In this document: positions 12,542 through 28,400 of the stretch, piece after piece
Layout: each line of letters opens with the position of its first letter
How positions within the stretch are numbered: position 1 is the stretch's first letter
Source: Colletes latitarsis
Taxonomy: Eukaryota; Arthropoda; Insecta; Hymenoptera; Colletidae
Direction of reading: 5' to 3'
DNA length: 64,000 nucleotides
Assembly (NCBI RefSeq): GCF_051014445.1
Contig: NW_027488388.1
Location: 62,001 to 126,000 of the forward strand
Notes under the pieces: model-generated
Seen by the model: only the letters and a program-made list of their open reading frames with translations
What the model was told of the DNA's origin: nothing
Databases searched by the model: none
Made by a program: the position numbers and the translations under genes

Positions 12542-15500
12542 GGATCACGTAGTAATGTGGTACCACACTGAAACAGACGATTAAACCTGGTTTCGATCAA
12601 TATCTTAGAGGATAACGCAAGTTAAGTCTGGGATTGGTCTGGGATTTGACCTCATCAGACTCATACTTTCGCACACTTCACATACTCGTTGAACAGATCC
12701 TGGGTTATTTTCTGGTTTGGATCACATAGTAATGTGGTACCACACTGAAACAGCCGATTAAACCAGGTTTCGATCAATATTTTAGAGGATAACGCATGTT
12801 AGGTCTAGGTTAGGTCTGGGATTTGCTCTCATCAGGCTCATTCTTTCGCATATTTCTCATACATGTTGAACAGATCCTGGGTTTTTTCTGGTTTGGATCA
12901 CGTAGTAATGTGGGACCACACTGAAACGATAAATTGAACCTGGTTTCCATGAATATTTTAGAGGACAACGCAAGTTAGGTCTGGGATAGGTCTGGGATTT
13001 GCCCTCATCAGGCTCATACTTTCGCGTTTTTCACATACTTGTTGAACAGATCCTGGGTTTTTTCTGGTTTGGATCCCGTAGTAGTGTGGTACCACAATAA
13101 AACAGTCAATTAAACCTGGTTTCGATCAATATTTCAGAGGATATCGCAAGTTAGGTCTGGGATAGGTCTGGGATTTGCCCTCATCAGACTCATACTTTCG
13201 CATTCTTCACATACTCGTTGAACGGATCCTGGGTTTTTTTTGGATTGGTTCACGTAGTAATGTGGTACCACACTGAAACATTCAATTAAACCTGGTCTTG
13301 ATAAATATTTTAGAGAATAATTCATGTTAGGTCTAGGTTAGGTCTGGGATTTGCTCTCATCAGGCTCATTCTTTCGCATATTTCTCATACATGTTGAACA
13401 GATCCTGGGTTTTTTCTGGTTTGGATCACGTAGTAATGTGGGACCACACTGAAACGATAAATTGAACCTGGTTTCCATCAATATCTTAGAGGACAACGCA
13501 TGTTAGGTCTGGAATAGGTCTGGGATTTGACCTCATCAGACTCATACTTTCGCACACTTCACATACTCGTTGAACAGATCCTGGGTTATTTTCTGGTTTG
13601 GATCACATAGTAATGTGGTACCACACTGAAACAGTCGATTAAACCTGGTTTTGATCAATATCTTATAGAATAATTCATGTTAGGTCTAGGTTAGGTCTGG
13701 GATTTGCTCTCATCAGGCTCATTCTTTCGCATATTTCTCATACTTGATGGCTAGATCCTGGGCTGTTTCTGGATTGTATGACGTAGTAATGTGGTACTAC
13801 GTTGAAACAGCGAATTAAACCTGGTTTCGATCAATATTTTAGAGGATAACGCAAGTTAGGTCTAGGTTAGGTCTGGGATTTGCCCTCATCAGGGTCATAC
13901 TCTCGCAGTTTTAACATACATGTTGACCTGATCGAGGGTTTTTTCTGCTTTGGATCACGTAGTAAAGTGGTACCACACTGAAACATTCAATTAAACCTGG
14001 TCTTGATAAATATTTTAGAGGATAACGCATGTTAGGTTTGGGTTAGGTCTAGGATTTGCCCTCATCAGGCTCATACTTTCGCATATTTCTCATACTTCAT
14101 GGCTAGATCCTGGGCTGTTTCAGGATTGTATCATGTAGTAATGTGGTAGCACGCTGAAACAGTCAATTAAACCTGGTTTCGATCAATATTTTAGAGGATA
14201 ACGCAAGTTTGGTCTGGCATAGGTCTGGGATTTTCACTCATCAGACTCATACTTTCGCATTCTTCTCATACTTGTTGAACTGATCCTGGGTTTTTTCTGG
14301 TTTGGATCACGTAGTAATGTGGTACCACACTGAAACAGTCGATTAAACCTGGTTTCGATCAATATTTTAGAGGATAACGGAAGTTAAGTCTGGGATTGGT
14401 CTGGGATTTGACCTCATCAGACTCATACTTTCGCACACTTCACATACTCGTTGAACAGATCCTGTGTTACTTTCTGGTTTGGATCACATAGTAATGTGGT
14501 ACCACACTGAAACAGTCGATTAAACCAGGTTTCGATCAAAGTTTTTGAGGATAACGCATGTTAGGTCTAGGTTAGGCCTGGGATTTTCACTCATCAGACT
14601 CATACTTTCGCATTCTTCACATACTTGTAGAACGGATCCTGGGTTTTTTCTGGTTCGGATCACGTAGTAATGTGGGACCACACTGAAACAGTCAATTAAA
14701 CCTGGTCTTGATAAATATTTTAGGGGTTAACGCATGTTAGGTCTGGGTCAGGTCTAGAATTTGCCCTCATCATGCTCATACTTTCGCATCTTTCTCATAC
14801 ATCATGGCTAGATCCTGGGCTATTTCTGGATTGTATCACGTAGTAATGTGGTACCACGCTGAAACAGTCGATTAAACCTGGTTTCGATCAATATTTTAGA
14901 GGATAACGCAAGTTAAGTCTGGGATTGGTCTGGGATTTGACCTCATCAGACTCATACTTTCGCACACTTCACATACTCGTTGAACAGATCCTGGGTTATT
15001 TTCTGGTTTGGATCACATAGTAATGTGGTACCACACTGAAACAGTCGATTAAACCAGGTTTCGATCAATATTTTTGAGGATAACGCATGTTAGGTCTAGG
15101 TTAGGCCTGGGCTTTTCACTCATCAGACTCATACTTTCGCATTCTTCACATACTTGTTGAACGGATCCTGGGTTTTTTCTGGTTTGGATCACGTTGTAAT
15201 GTGGGACCACACTGAAACAATCAATTAAACCTGGTCTTGATAAATATTTTAGAGGATAACGCGTGTTAGGCTTGGGTTAGGTCTAGGATTTGCCCTCAGC
15301 AGGCTCATACTTTCGCATATCTCTCATACTTCATGGCTAGATCCTGGGCTGTTTCTGGATTGTATCACGTCGTAATGTGGTACCACGCTGAAACAGTCAA
15401 TTAAACCTGGTTTCGATCAATATTTTAGAGGATAACGCAAGTTATGTCTGGCATAGGTCTGGGATTCGCCCTCATCAGGCTCATACTTTCGCGTTTTTCA

Positions 15501-16830
15501 CATACTTGTTGAACAGATCCTGGGTTTTTTCTGGTTTGTATCACGTAGTAGTGTGGTACCACACTGAAACAGTCCATTAAACCTGGTTTGGACGAATATT
15601 TTAGAGGATAACGCATGTAAGGTCTATGTTAGCCCTGGGATTTCCACTCATCAGACTCATACTTTCGCATTCTTCTCATACTTGCTGAACTGATCCTGGG
15701 TTTTTTCTGGTTTGGATCACGTAGTAATGTGGTACCACACTGAAACAGACGATTAAACCTGGTTTCGATCAATATCTTAGAGGATAACGCAAGTTAAGTC
15801 TGGGATTGGTCTGGGATTTGACCTCATCAGACTCATACTTTCGCACACTTCACATACTCGTTGAACAGATCCTGGGTTATTTTCTGGTTTGGATCACATA
15901 GTAATGTGGTACCACACTGAAACAGCCGATTAAACCAGGTTTCGATCAATATTTTAGAGGATAACGCATGTTAGGTCTAGGTTAGGCCTGGGATTTTCAC
16001 TCATCAGACTCATACTTTCGCATTCTTCACATACTTGTTGAACGGATCCTGGGTTTTTTCTGGATTGGATCACGTAGTAATGTGGGACCACACTGAAACG
16101 ATGAATTGAACTTGGTTTCCATGAATATTTTAGAGGACAACGCAAGTTAGGTCTGGGATAGGTCTGGGATTTGCCCTCATCAGGCTCATACTTTCGCGTT
16201 TTTCACATACTTGTTGAACAGATCCTGGGTTTTTTCTGGTTTGGATCCCGTAGTAGTGTGGTACCACAATAAAACAGTCAATTAAACCTGGTTTCGATCA
16301 ATATTTCAGAGGATATCGCAAGTTAGGTCTGGGATAGGTCTGGGATTTGCCCTCATCAGACTCATACTTTCGCATTCTTCACATACTTGTTGAACGGATC
16401 CTGGGTTTTTTTTGGATTGGTTCACGTAGTAATGTGGTACCACACTGAAACATTCAATTAAACCTGGTCTTGATAAATATTTTAGAGGATAATTCATGTT
16501 AGGTCTAGGTTAGGTCTGGGATTTGCTCTCATCAGGCTCGTTCTTTCGCATATTTCTCATACTTGATGGCTAGATCCTGGGCTTTTTCTGGATTGCATCA
16601 CGTAGTAATGAAGTACAACACTGAAACAGTCAATTAAACCTGGTTTCCATCAATATCTTAGAGGACAACGCATGTTAGGTCTGGAATAGGTCTGGGATTT
16701 GACCTCATCAGACTCATACTTTCGCACACTTCACATACTCGTTGAACAGATCCTGGGTTATTTTCTGGTTTGGATCACATAGTAATGTGGTACCACACTG
16801 AAACAGTCGATTAAACCTGGTTTTGATCAA
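11810..16830 (+). repeat. 18-monomer offset duplication (3172 bp), mosaic
   Basis: Segments of about 11810-13660 recur at about 14982-16830 with a 3172-bp offset, including the GTTATGTCTGGCATAGG monomer (12268/15440) and the AATAAAACAGTC monomer (13096/16268). The match is interrupted by subtype swaps, for example 13390 against 16562. A separate block beginning GCAAGTTTGGTCTGG at about 14202 recurs at about 17022 with an offset of about 2820 bp. Confidence 0.7.
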
Positions 16831-19800
16831 TACTTTATAGAATAATTCATGTTAGGTCTAGGTTAGGTCTGGGATTTGCTCTCATCAGGCTCATTCTTTC
16901 GCATATTTCTCAAACTTGATGGCTAGATCCTGGGCTGTTTCTGGATTGTATGACGTAGTAATGTGGTACTACGCTGAAACAGTCAATTAAACCTGGTTTC
17001 GATCAATATTTTAGAGGATAACGCAAGTTTGGTCTGGGATAGGTCTGGGATTTTCACTCATCAGACTCATACTTTCGCATTCTTCTCATACTTGTTGAAC
17101 TGATCCTGGGTTTTTTCTGGTTTGGATCACGTAGTAATGTGGTACCACACTGAAACAGTCGATTAAACCTGGTTTCGATCAATATTTTAGAGGATAACGG
17201 AAGTTAAGTCTGGGATTGGTCTGGGATTTGACCTCATCATACTCATACTTTCCCACACTTCACATACTCGTTGAACAGATCCTGTGTTACTTTCTGGTTT
17301 GGATCACATAGTAATGTGGTACCACACTGAAACAGTCGATTAAACCAGGTTTCGATCAATGTTTTTGAGGATAACGCATGTTAGGTCTAGGTTAGGCCTG
17401 GGATTTTCACTCATCAGACTCATACTTTCGCATTCTTCACATACTTGTAGAACGGATCCTGGGTTTTTTCTGGTTCGGATCACGTAGTAATGTGGGACCA
17501 CACTGAAACAGTCAATTAAACCTGGTCTTGATAAATATTTTAGGGGTTAACGCATGATAGGTCTGGGTCAGGTCTAAAATTTGCCCTCATCATGCTCATA
17601 CTTTCGCATCTTTCTCATACATCATGGCTAGATCCTGGGCTATTTCTGGATTGTATCACGTAGTAATGTGGTACCACGCTGAAACAGTCGATTAAACCTG
17701 GTTTCGATCAATATTTTAGAGGATAACGCAAGTTAAGTCTGGGATTGGTCTAGGATTTGACCTCATCAGACTCATACTTTCGCACACTTCACATACTTGT
17801 TGAACGGATGCTGGGTTTTTTCTGGTCTGGATCACGTAGTAATCTGGGTCCACACTGAGACAGTCGATTAAACCTGGTATTGATAAATATTTTAGAGGAT
17901 AACGCATGTTAGGCTTGGGTTAGGTCTAGGATTTGCCCTCAGCAGGCTCATACTTTCGCATATCTCTCATACTTCATGGCTAGATCCTGGGCTGTTTCTG
18001 GATTGTATCACGTAGTAATGTGGTACCACGCTAAAACAGTCAATTAAACCTGGTTTCGATCAATATTTTAGAGGATAACGCAAGTTAGGTCTGGCATAGG
18101 TCTGGGATTCGCCCTCATCAGGCTCATACTTTCGGGTTTTTCACGTACTTGTTGAACAGATCCTGGGGTTTTTCTGGTTTGTATCACGTAGTAGTGTGGT
18201 ACCACACTGAAACAGTCCATTAAACCAGGCTTCGATCAATATTTTTGAGGATAACGCATGTTAGGTCTAGGTCAGGCCTGGGATTTTCACTCATCAGACT
18301 CATACTTTCGCATTCTTCACATACTTGTTGAACGGATGCTGGGTTTTTTCTGGTTTGGATCACGTAGTAATGTGGGTCCACACTGAAACAATCAATTAAA
18401 CCTGGTCTTGATAAATATTTTAGAGGATATCGCATGTTAGGTCTGGGATAGGTATGGGATTTGCCCTCATCAGACTCATACTTTCGCACACTTCACATAC
18501 TCGTTGAACAGATCCTGGGTTATTTTCTGGTTTGGATCACATAGTAATGTGGGACCACACTGAATCAGTCAATTAAACCTGGTTTCGACCAATATTTTAG
18601 AGGACAGCGCATGTTAGGTCTAGGTCAGGCCTGGGATTTTCACTCATCAGACTCATACTTTCGCATTCTTCACATACTTGTTGAACGGATGCTGGGTTTT
18701 TTTCTGGTTTGGATCACGTAGTAATGTGGGTCCACACTGAAACAATCAATTAAACCTGGTTTCGATCTATATTTTAGAGGATAACCCAAGTTATGTCTGG
18801 GTTAGGTCTAGGATTTGCCCTCATCAGGCTCATACTTTCGCATATTTCTCATACTTCATGGCTAGATCCTGGGCTATTTCTGGATTGCATCACGTAGTAA
18901 TGTAGTACCACACTGAAAGAGTCAATTAAACCTGGTTTCCATCACTATTTTAGAGGACAACTCAAGTTAGGTCTGGGATAGGTCTGGGATTTGCCCTCGT
19001 CAGGATCATACTTTCGCATTTTTCACATACTTGTTGTACAGATCCTGGGTTTTATCCGGTTTGGATCACGCAGTAGTGTGGTACCACACTGAAACATTCA
19101 ATTAAACCTGGTCTTGATAAATATTTTAGAGGATAACGCAAGTTAGGTCTGGGATAGGTCTGTGATTCGCCCTCATCAGGCTCATACTTTCGCGTTTTTC
19201 ACATACTTGTTGAACTGATCCTGGGTTTTTTCTGGTTTGGATCACGTAGTAATGTGGTACCACACTGAAACAGTCGATTAAACCTAGTTTCGATCAATAT
19301 TTTAGAGGATAACGCAAGTTAGGTCTTGGATAGGTCTGGGATTTGCCCTCATCAGACTCATACATTCGCACACTTCACATACTCGTTGAACTGATCCTGG
19401 GTTATTTTCTGGTTTGGATCACATAGTAATGTGGTACCACACTGAGACAGTCGATTAAACCAGGTTTCGATCAATATTTTTCAGGATAACGCATGTTAGG
19501 TCTAGGTTAGGCCTGGGATTTGGCCTCATCAGGGTCATACTTTCGAAGTTTTAACATACATGTTGACCTAATCCAGGGTCTTTTATGCTTTGGATCACGT
19601 AGTAATGTGGGACCACACTGAAACAGTCAATTCAACCTGGTTTCGATCACTATTTTAGAGGATAACGCAAGTTATGTCTGGGATAGGTCTGGGATTTGCC
19701 CTCATCAGGCTCATACTTTCGCGTTTTTCACATACTTGTTGAACGGGTCTTGGCTTTTTTCTGGTGTGGATCACGTAGTAATGTGGTATCACACTGAAAC

Positions 19801-20059
19801 AATCAATTAAACCTGGTCTTGATAAATATTTTAGAGGATAACGCATGTTAGGCCTGGGTTAGGTCTAGGATTTGCCCTCATCAGGCTCATTCTTTCGCAT
19901 ATTTCTCATACTTGATGGCTAGATCCTGGGCTTTTTCTGGATTGCATCACGTAGTAATGAAGTACAACACTGAAACAGTCAATTAAACCTGGTTTCCATC
20001 AATATTTTGGAGGACAACGCAAGTCAGGTCTAGGTTAGGCCCGGGATTTTCACTCATCA

Positions 20060-22453
20060 GACTCATACTTTCGCATTCTTCACATACTCGTTGAACGGAT
20101 CCTGGGTTTTTACTGGTTTGGATCACGTAGTAATGTGGTACCACACTGAAACATTCAATTAAACCTGGTTTCCAACAATATTTTAGAGGACAACGCTAGT
20201 TAGGTCTGGGTTAGGCCTGGGATTTGCCCTCATCAGACTTATATTTTCGCATACTTCACATACTTGTTGAACAGATCCTGGGTTTTGTTCCGGTTTCGAT
20301 CACGTAGTAGTGTGGTACCACACTGATACAGTTGATTAAACCTGGTTTCCATCAATATGTTTGAGCATAACGCATGTTAGGTCTAGGTTAGGTCTGGGAT
20401 TAGCTCTCATCAGGCTCGTACTTTCGCATATTTCTCATACTTGATGGCTAGATCCTGGCTCTTTCTAGATTGGATCACGTAGTAATGTAGTACCACACTA
20501 AAACTGTCAACTAAACCTGGTTTCGACCAATATTTTAGAGGATAACGCAAGTTATGTCTGGGATAGGTCTGGGGATTTGCCCTCATCAGGCTCATACTTT
20601 CGCGTTTCTCACATTCTAGTTGAAGATATCCTGGGTTCTTTCTGGTTTGGATCACCTAGTAATTTGGTACCACACTGAGACAGTCTATTAAACCTGGTTT
20701 CGATCTATATTTTAGAGAATAATTCATGTTAGGTCTAGGTTAGGTCTGGGATTTTCTCTCATCAGGCTCATTCTTTCGCATATTTCTCATACTTGATGGG
20801 CAGATTCTGGGCTTTTTCTGGTTTGGATCACGTAGTAATGTGGTACCACACGGAAACAGACCATTAAACCTGCTTTCGATCAATATTTTAGAAGATAACG
20901 CATGTTAGGTCTAGGTTAGGCCTGGGATATGCCCTCATCAGACACATACTTTCGCATTTTTCACGTACTTGTTGAACAGCTCCTGGGTTTTTTTCTGGTT
21001 TGGATCACGTAGTAGTGTGGTACCGCTCTGAAACAGTCAATTAAACCTGGTTTCGATCAATATTTTAGAGGATAACGCAAGTTAGGTCTGGGATAGGTCT
21101 GGGATTTGCCCTCATCAGACTCATACTTTCGCATTCTTCACATACTCGTTGAACGGGTCCTGGGTTTTTACTGGTTTGGTTCACGTAGTAATGTGGTACC
21201 ACACTGAAACATTCAATTAAACCTGGTTTCCAACAATATTTTAGAGGACAACGCTAGTTAGGTCTGGGTTGGGCCTGGGATTTGCCCTCATCAGACTTAT
21301 ATTTTCGCATACTTCACATACTTGTTGAACAGATCCTGGGTTTTGTTCCGGTTTCGATCACGTAGTAGTGTGGTACCACACTGAAACAGTTGATTAAACC
21401 TGGTTTCGATCAATATGTTTGAGCATAACGCATGTTAGGTCTAGGTTAGGTCTGGGATTTGCTCTTATCAGGCTCGTACTTTCGCATATTTCTCATACTT
21501 GATGGCTAGATCCTGGGCTTTTTCTAGATTGGATCACGTAGTAATGTAGTACCACACTGAAAGAGTCGATTAACCTTGGTTTCGATCAATATTTTAGAGG
21601 ATAACGCATGTTAGGTCTAGGTTAGGCCTGGGATATGCCCTCATCAGGGTCATAATTTCGCAGTTTTAACATACATGTTGACCTCATCGAGGGTTTTTTC
21701 TGCTTTGGATCACGTAGTAATGTGGTGCCACACTAAAACTGTCAATTAAACCTGGTTTCGACCAATATTTTAGAGGATAACGCAAGTTATGTCTGGGATA
21801 GGTCTGGGGATTTGCCCTCATCAGGCTCATACTTTCGCGTTTTTCACATTCTAGTTGAACATATCCTGGGTTTTTTCTGGTTTGGATCACCTAGTAATGT
21901 GGTACCACACTGAGACAGTCCATTAAACCTGGTTTCGATCAATATTTTAGGGAATAATTCATGTTAGGTCTAGGTTAGGTCTGGGATTTTCTCTCATCAG
22001 GCTCATTCTTTCGCATATTTCTCATACTTGATGGGCAGATTCTGGGCTTTTTCTGGTTTGGATCACGTAGTAATGTGGTACCACACGGAAACAGACCATT
22101 AAACCTGCTTTCGATCAATATTTTAGAAGATAACGCATGTTAGGTCTAGGTTAGGCCTGGGATATGCCCTCATCAGACACATACTTTCACATTTTTCACG
22201 TACTTGTTGAACAGCTCCTGGGTTTTTTTCTGGTTTGGATCACGTAGTAGTGTGGTACCGCACTGAAACAGTCAATTAAACCTGGTTTCGGTCAATATTT
22301 TAGAGGATAACGCAAGTTAGGTCTGGGATAGGTCTGGGATTTGCCCTCATCAGACTCATACTTTCGCATTCTTCACATACTCGTTGAACGGGTCCTGGGT
22401 TTTTACTGGTTTGGTTCACGTAGTAATGTGGTACCACACTGAAACATTCAATT
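20060..22453 (+). repeat. 6-mer and 7-mer higher-order duplications
   Basis: About 20060-20497 recurs at 21119-21556 (offset 1059 bp, 6 monomers), marked by GGGTTTTGTTCCGG and the rare CAACAATATTTTAG junction. About 20500-21218 recurs at 21735-22453 (offset 1235 bp, 7 monomers), marked by TAGAAGATAACGC and GGTCTGGGGATTTGCC. The shift from 1059 to 1235 is one extra monomer, around 21570-21735. Confidence 0.8.
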
Positions 22454-22499
22454 AAACCTGGTCTTGATAAATATTTTAGAGGATAACGCATGTTAGGTC

Positions 22500-25400
22500 T
22501 GGTAAGGTCTAGGATTTGCCTTCATCAGGCTCATACTTTCGCATATTTCTAATACTTCATGGGTAGATCCTGGGCTATTTCTGGATTGGATCACGTAGTA
22601 ATGTGGTACCACACTGAAACAGTCCATTAAACCTGGTTTCGATCAATATTATTGAGGATAACGCATGATAGGTCTGGGTTAGGTCTAGGATTTGCCCACA
22701 TCAGGCTCATACTTTCGCATATTTCTCATACTTCATGGCTAGATCCTGGGCTATTTCTGGATTGGATCACGTAGTAATGTGGTACCACACTGAAGCAGTC
22801 AATTAAACCTTGTTTCGATCAATATTTTAGAGGATAACGCAAGTTAGGTCTGGGATAGGTCTGGGATTCGCCCTCATCAGGCTCATACTTTCGCGTTTTT
22901 CACATACTTGTTGAACTGATCCTGGGTTTTTTCTGGTTTGGATCACGTAGTAATGTGGTACCACACAGAAGCAGTCGATTAAACCTGGTTTCCATCAATA
23001 TTTTAGAGGACAACGCAAGTTAGGTCTGGGATAGGTCTGGGATTAGCCCTCATCAGGCTTATACTTTCGCGTTTTTCACATACTTGTTGAACAGATCCTG
23101 CGTTTTTTCTGGTTTGGATCACGTAGTAATGCGGTACCACACTGAAACAGTCCATTAAACCTGGTTTCGATCAATATGTTAGAGAATAATTCATGTTAGG
23201 TCTAGGGTATGTCTGGGATTTGCCCCCATCAGGCTCATACTTTCGCGTTTTTCACATACTTGTTGAACAGATCCTGGGTTTCTTCTGGTTTGGATCACGT
23301 AGTAATGTGGTACCACACTGAAACAGTCCATAAAACCTGGTTTCGATCAATATGTTAGAGAATAATTCATGTTAGGTCTAGGGAAGGTCTGGGATTTGCT
23401 CTCATCAGGCTCATTCTTTCGCATATTTCTCATACTTGATGGCTAGATCCTGGGCTATTTCTGGATTGGATCACGTAGTAATGTAGTACATCACTGAAAC
23501 AGACAATTAAACCTGGCTTCCATCAATATTTTGGAGGATTACGCGAGTTATGTCTGGGATAGGTCTGGGGATTTGCCCTCATCAGGCTTATACTTTCTCG
23601 TTTTTCACATTCTTGTTGAACAGATCCTGGGTTTTTTCTGGTTTGGATCACCTAGTAATGTGGTACCACACTGAGACAGTCCATTAAACCTGGTTTCGAT
23701 CAATATTTTAGATAATAATTCATGTTGGGTCTAGGTTAGGTAAGGGATTTGCTCTCATCAGGCTCGTACTTTCGCATATTTCTCATACTTGATGGGCAGA
23801 TTCTGGGCTTTTTCTGGTTTGGATCACGTAGTAATGTGGTACCACACGGAAACAGTCCATTAAACCTGGTTTCGATGAATATTTCATAAGATAACGCATG
23901 TTAGGTCTAGGTTAGGCCTGGGATTTGCGCTCATCAGGGTCATACTTTCGCATTTTTCACATACTTGTTGAACAGATCCTGGGTTTTTTCTGGTTTGGAT
24001 CACGTAGTAATGTGGTATCACACTGAAACAGTCCATTAAACCTGGTTTCGATCAATATTTTAGAGGATAACGCATGTTAGGCCTGGGTTAGGTCTAGGAA
24101 TTGCCCTCATCAGGCTTATACTTTCGCATATCTCTCATACTTCATGGCTAGATCCTGGGCTATTTCTGGATTGCATCACGTAGTAATGTAGTACCACACT
24201 GAAACAGTCAATTAAACCTGGTTTCCATCAATATTTTAGAGGATAACGCATGTTATGTCTGGGATAGGTCTGGGATTTTCACCCATCAGACTCATACTTT
24301 CGCACACTTCACATACTCGTTGACAAGATCCTGGGTTTTTTTCTGGTTTGGATCACGTAGTAATTTGGTACCACACTGAAACAGTCCATTAAACATGGTT
24401 TCGATCAATATTTTAGAGGATAACGTATGTTTGGTCTGGGATAGGTCTAGAATTTGCCCTCATCAGGCTCATACTTTCGCATATTTTTCATACTTGATGG
24501 CTAGATCCTGGGCTTTTTCTAGATTGGATCACGTAGTAATGTTGTACCACACTGAAACAGTCGATTAACCCTGGTTTCGATCAATATTTTAGAGGATAAC
24601 GCATGTTAGGTCTAGGCTAGGCCTGGGATTTGCCCTCATCAGACACATACTTTCGCATTCTTTACGTACTTGTTGAACAACTCCTGGGTTTTTTTCTGGT
24701 TTGGATCACGTAGTAATGTGGTACCACACTGAAACAGTCGATTAAACCTGGTTTCGATCAATATTCTTGAGGATAACGCATGTTAGGTCTATGTTAGGCC
24801 TGAGATTTTCACTCATCAGGGTCATACTTTCGCAGTTTTGACATGCATGTTGACCTGATCGAGGACTTTTCTGCTTTGGATCACGTAGTAAAGTGGTACC
24901 ACACTAAAACAGTCAATTAAACCTGGATTCGATCAATATTTTAGAGGATAGCGCATGTTAGGTCTATGTTAGGCCTGAGATTTTCACTCATCAGACTCAT
25001 ACTTTCGCATTTTTCACATACTTCTTGAACGGATCCTGGGTTTTTTCTGGTGTGGATCATGTAGTAATGTGGTACCACACTGAAGCAATCAATTAAACCT
25101 GGTCTTGATAAATATTTTAGTGGATAACGCATGTTAGGTCTGGGTGAGGTCTAGGATTTGCCCTCATCAGGCTCATACTTTCGCATATTTCTCATACTTC
25201 ATGGCTAGATCCTGTGCTATTTCTGGATTGGATCATGTGGTAATGTGTTGCCACAATGAAACAGTAAAGTAAACCTGGTTTCGATCAATATTTTAGAGGA
25301 TAACGCAAGTTAGGTCTGGGATAAGTCTGGGATACGCCCTCATCAGGCTCATACTTTCGCGTTACTCACATACTTGTTGAACAGATCTCGGTTTTTTCTG

Positions 25401-28400
25401 GTTTGGATCACGTAGTAATGTGTTACCACACTGAAACAATCCATTAAACCTGGTTTCGATGAATATTTTAGAGGATAACGCATGTTAGGTCTAGGTTAGG
25501 CCTGCGATTTGCCCTCATCAGGGTCATACTTTCGCAGTTTTAACATACATGTTGACCTGATCGAGGCTTTTTTCTGCTTTGGATCACGTAGTAAAGTGGT
25601 ACCACACTGAAACAGTCAATTAAACCTGGTTTCGATCACTATTTTAGAGGATAACGCAAGTTAGGTCTGGGATAGGTCTGGGATTCGCCCTCATCAGGCT
25701 CATACTTTCGCGTTTTTCACATACTTCTTGGACAGATCCTGGGCTATTTCTGGATTGCATCACGTAGTAATGTAGTACCACACTGGAACAGTCAATTAAA
25801 CCTGGTTTCCATCACTATTTTAGACGACAACTCAAGTTAGGTCTGGGGTAGGTCTGGGATTTGCCCTCGTCAGGATCATACTTTCGTAGTTTTAACATAC
25901 ATGTTGACCTAATCGAGGGTTTTTTCAGCTATGGATCACGTAGTAAAGTGGTACCACACTAAAACAGTCAATTAAACCTGGTTTCGATCAATATTTTAGA
26001 GGACAACGCGAGTTAGGTCTGAGATAGGTATGGGATTTGCCCTCATCAGGGTCATACTTTCGCATTCTTCACATACTTGTTGAACAGATCCTGGGTTTTT
26101 TCTGCTTTGGATCACGCAGTAATGTGGTACCACACTGAAACTGTCCACTAAACCTGGTTTCGATCAATATTTTAGAGGATAACGTATGTTATGTCTAGGT
26201 TAGGCCTGGGATTTGCCCTTATCAGACTCATACTTACGCATACTTCACATACTTGATAAACAGATCCTGGGTTTGTTTCTGGTTTGGATCACGTAGTAAA
26301 GGGGAACCACACTAAAACGGTCAATTAAACCTGTTTTCGATCAATATTTTAGAGGATAACGCATGTTAGGTCTAGGTTAGGCCTGAGATTTTCACTCATC
26401 AGGCTCATTCTTTCGCATATTTCACATACTTGATGGCTAGATACTGGGTTTTTCCTGGTTTGGATCACGCAGTAATGTGGTACCACACTGAAACAGTCCA
26501 CTCAACCTGGTTTCGATCAATATTTTAGAGGATAACGCATGTTATGTCTAGGTTAGGCCTGGCATTAGCCCTCATCAGATTCATACTTTCGCATACTTCA
26601 CATACTTGTTGAACAGATCCTGGGTTTTTTTCTGGTTTGGATCACGTAGTAATGTGGTACCACACTGATACAGTCGATTAAACCTGGTTTCGATGTATAT
26701 TTCTGAGGATAACGCATGTTAGGTCTAGGTTAGGCCTGGGATATGCGCTCATCAGAGTCATACTTTCGCAGTTTTAACATACATGTTGACCTCATCGAGG
26801 GTTTTTTCTGCTTTGGATCACGTAGTAAAGTGGTGCCACAATAAAACTGTCAATTAAACCTGGTATCGATCAATATTTTAGAGGATAACGCAAGTTATGT
26901 CCGGGATAGGTCTGGGGATTTGCCCTCATCAGTCTCATACTTTCGCAGTCTTCACATACTTCTTGAACAGATCCCGGGTTTTTTCTGGTTTCGATCACGT
27001 AGTAATGTGGTACCACACTGAAGCATACCAATAAACCTGGTTTCGATTTTTATTTTAGAGTATAACACATGTTAGGTCTAGGTTATGTCTGGGATTTGCC
27101 CTCATCAGGCTCATACTTTCGCATATTTCTCATACTTCATAGCTAGATCCTGAGCTATTTCTGCATTGGATCACGTAGTAATGTGGTACCACACTGAAAC
27201 AGTCCACTCAACGTGGTTTCTATCAATATTTTAGAGGATAACGCATGTTATGTCTAGGTTAGGCCTGGGATTCGCCCTCATCAGACTCATACTTTCGGAT
27301 TTTTCACATACTTGTTGAACAGATCCTGGGTTTTTTATGGTTTGGATCACGTAGTAATGTGGTACCACACTAAAACAGTCCATTAAACCTGGTTTCGATC
27401 AATATTTTAGAGAATAATTCATGTTAGGTCTAGGTTAGGTGTGGGATTTGCTCTCATCAGACTCATTCTTTCGCATATTTCACATACTTGATGGCTAGAT
27501 CCTGGGCTTTTTCTGGATTGCGTCACGCAGTAATGTAGTACAACACTGAAACAGTCAATTAAACCTGGTTTCCATAAATATTTTAGAGGACAACGCATGT
27601 TAGGTCTAGGTCAGGCCTGGGATTTGCCCTCATCAGGGTCATACTTTCGCATATTTCTCATACTTGATGGCCAGATTCTGGGCCTTTTCTGGTTTGGATC
27701 ACGTAGTAATGTGGTACCACACTGAAACAGTCCATTAAACCTGGTTTCGATCAATATTTTTGAGGATAACGCATGTTAGGTCTGGGTGAGGTCTAGGATT
27801 TGCCCTCAACAGGCTCATACTTTCGCATATTTCTCATAATTCATGGCTAGATCCTGGGCTATTTCTGGATTGCATCACGTAGTAATGTAGTACCACACTG
27901 AAACAGTCAATTAAACCTGGTTTCCATCTCTAGTTTAGAGGACAACTCAAGTTAGGTCTGGGATAGGTCTGGGATTTGCCCTCGTCAGGATCATACTTTC
28001 GCATTTTTCACATACTTCTTGAACAGATCCTGGGTTTTTTCTGGTTTGGATCACGCAGTAGTGTGGTACCACACTGAAACATTCAATTAAACCTGGTCTT
28101 GATAAATATTTTAGAGAATAACGCATGTTAGCTCTTGGTTCGGTCTGGGATTTGCTCTCATCAGGCTCGTACTTTCGCATATTTCTCGTAGTTGATGGCC
28201 AGATTCTGGGTTTTTTTCTGGTTTGGATCACGTAGTAATGTGGTACCACACTGAAATAGTCGATTAAACCTGGTTTCTTTCAATATTTTTGAGGGTAACT
28301 CATGTTAGGTCTAGGATAGGTCTGGGATTTGCCCTCATCACGCTCATCGTTTCGCGTTTTTCACATACTTCTTACACAGATCCCGGGTTTTTTCTGGTTT

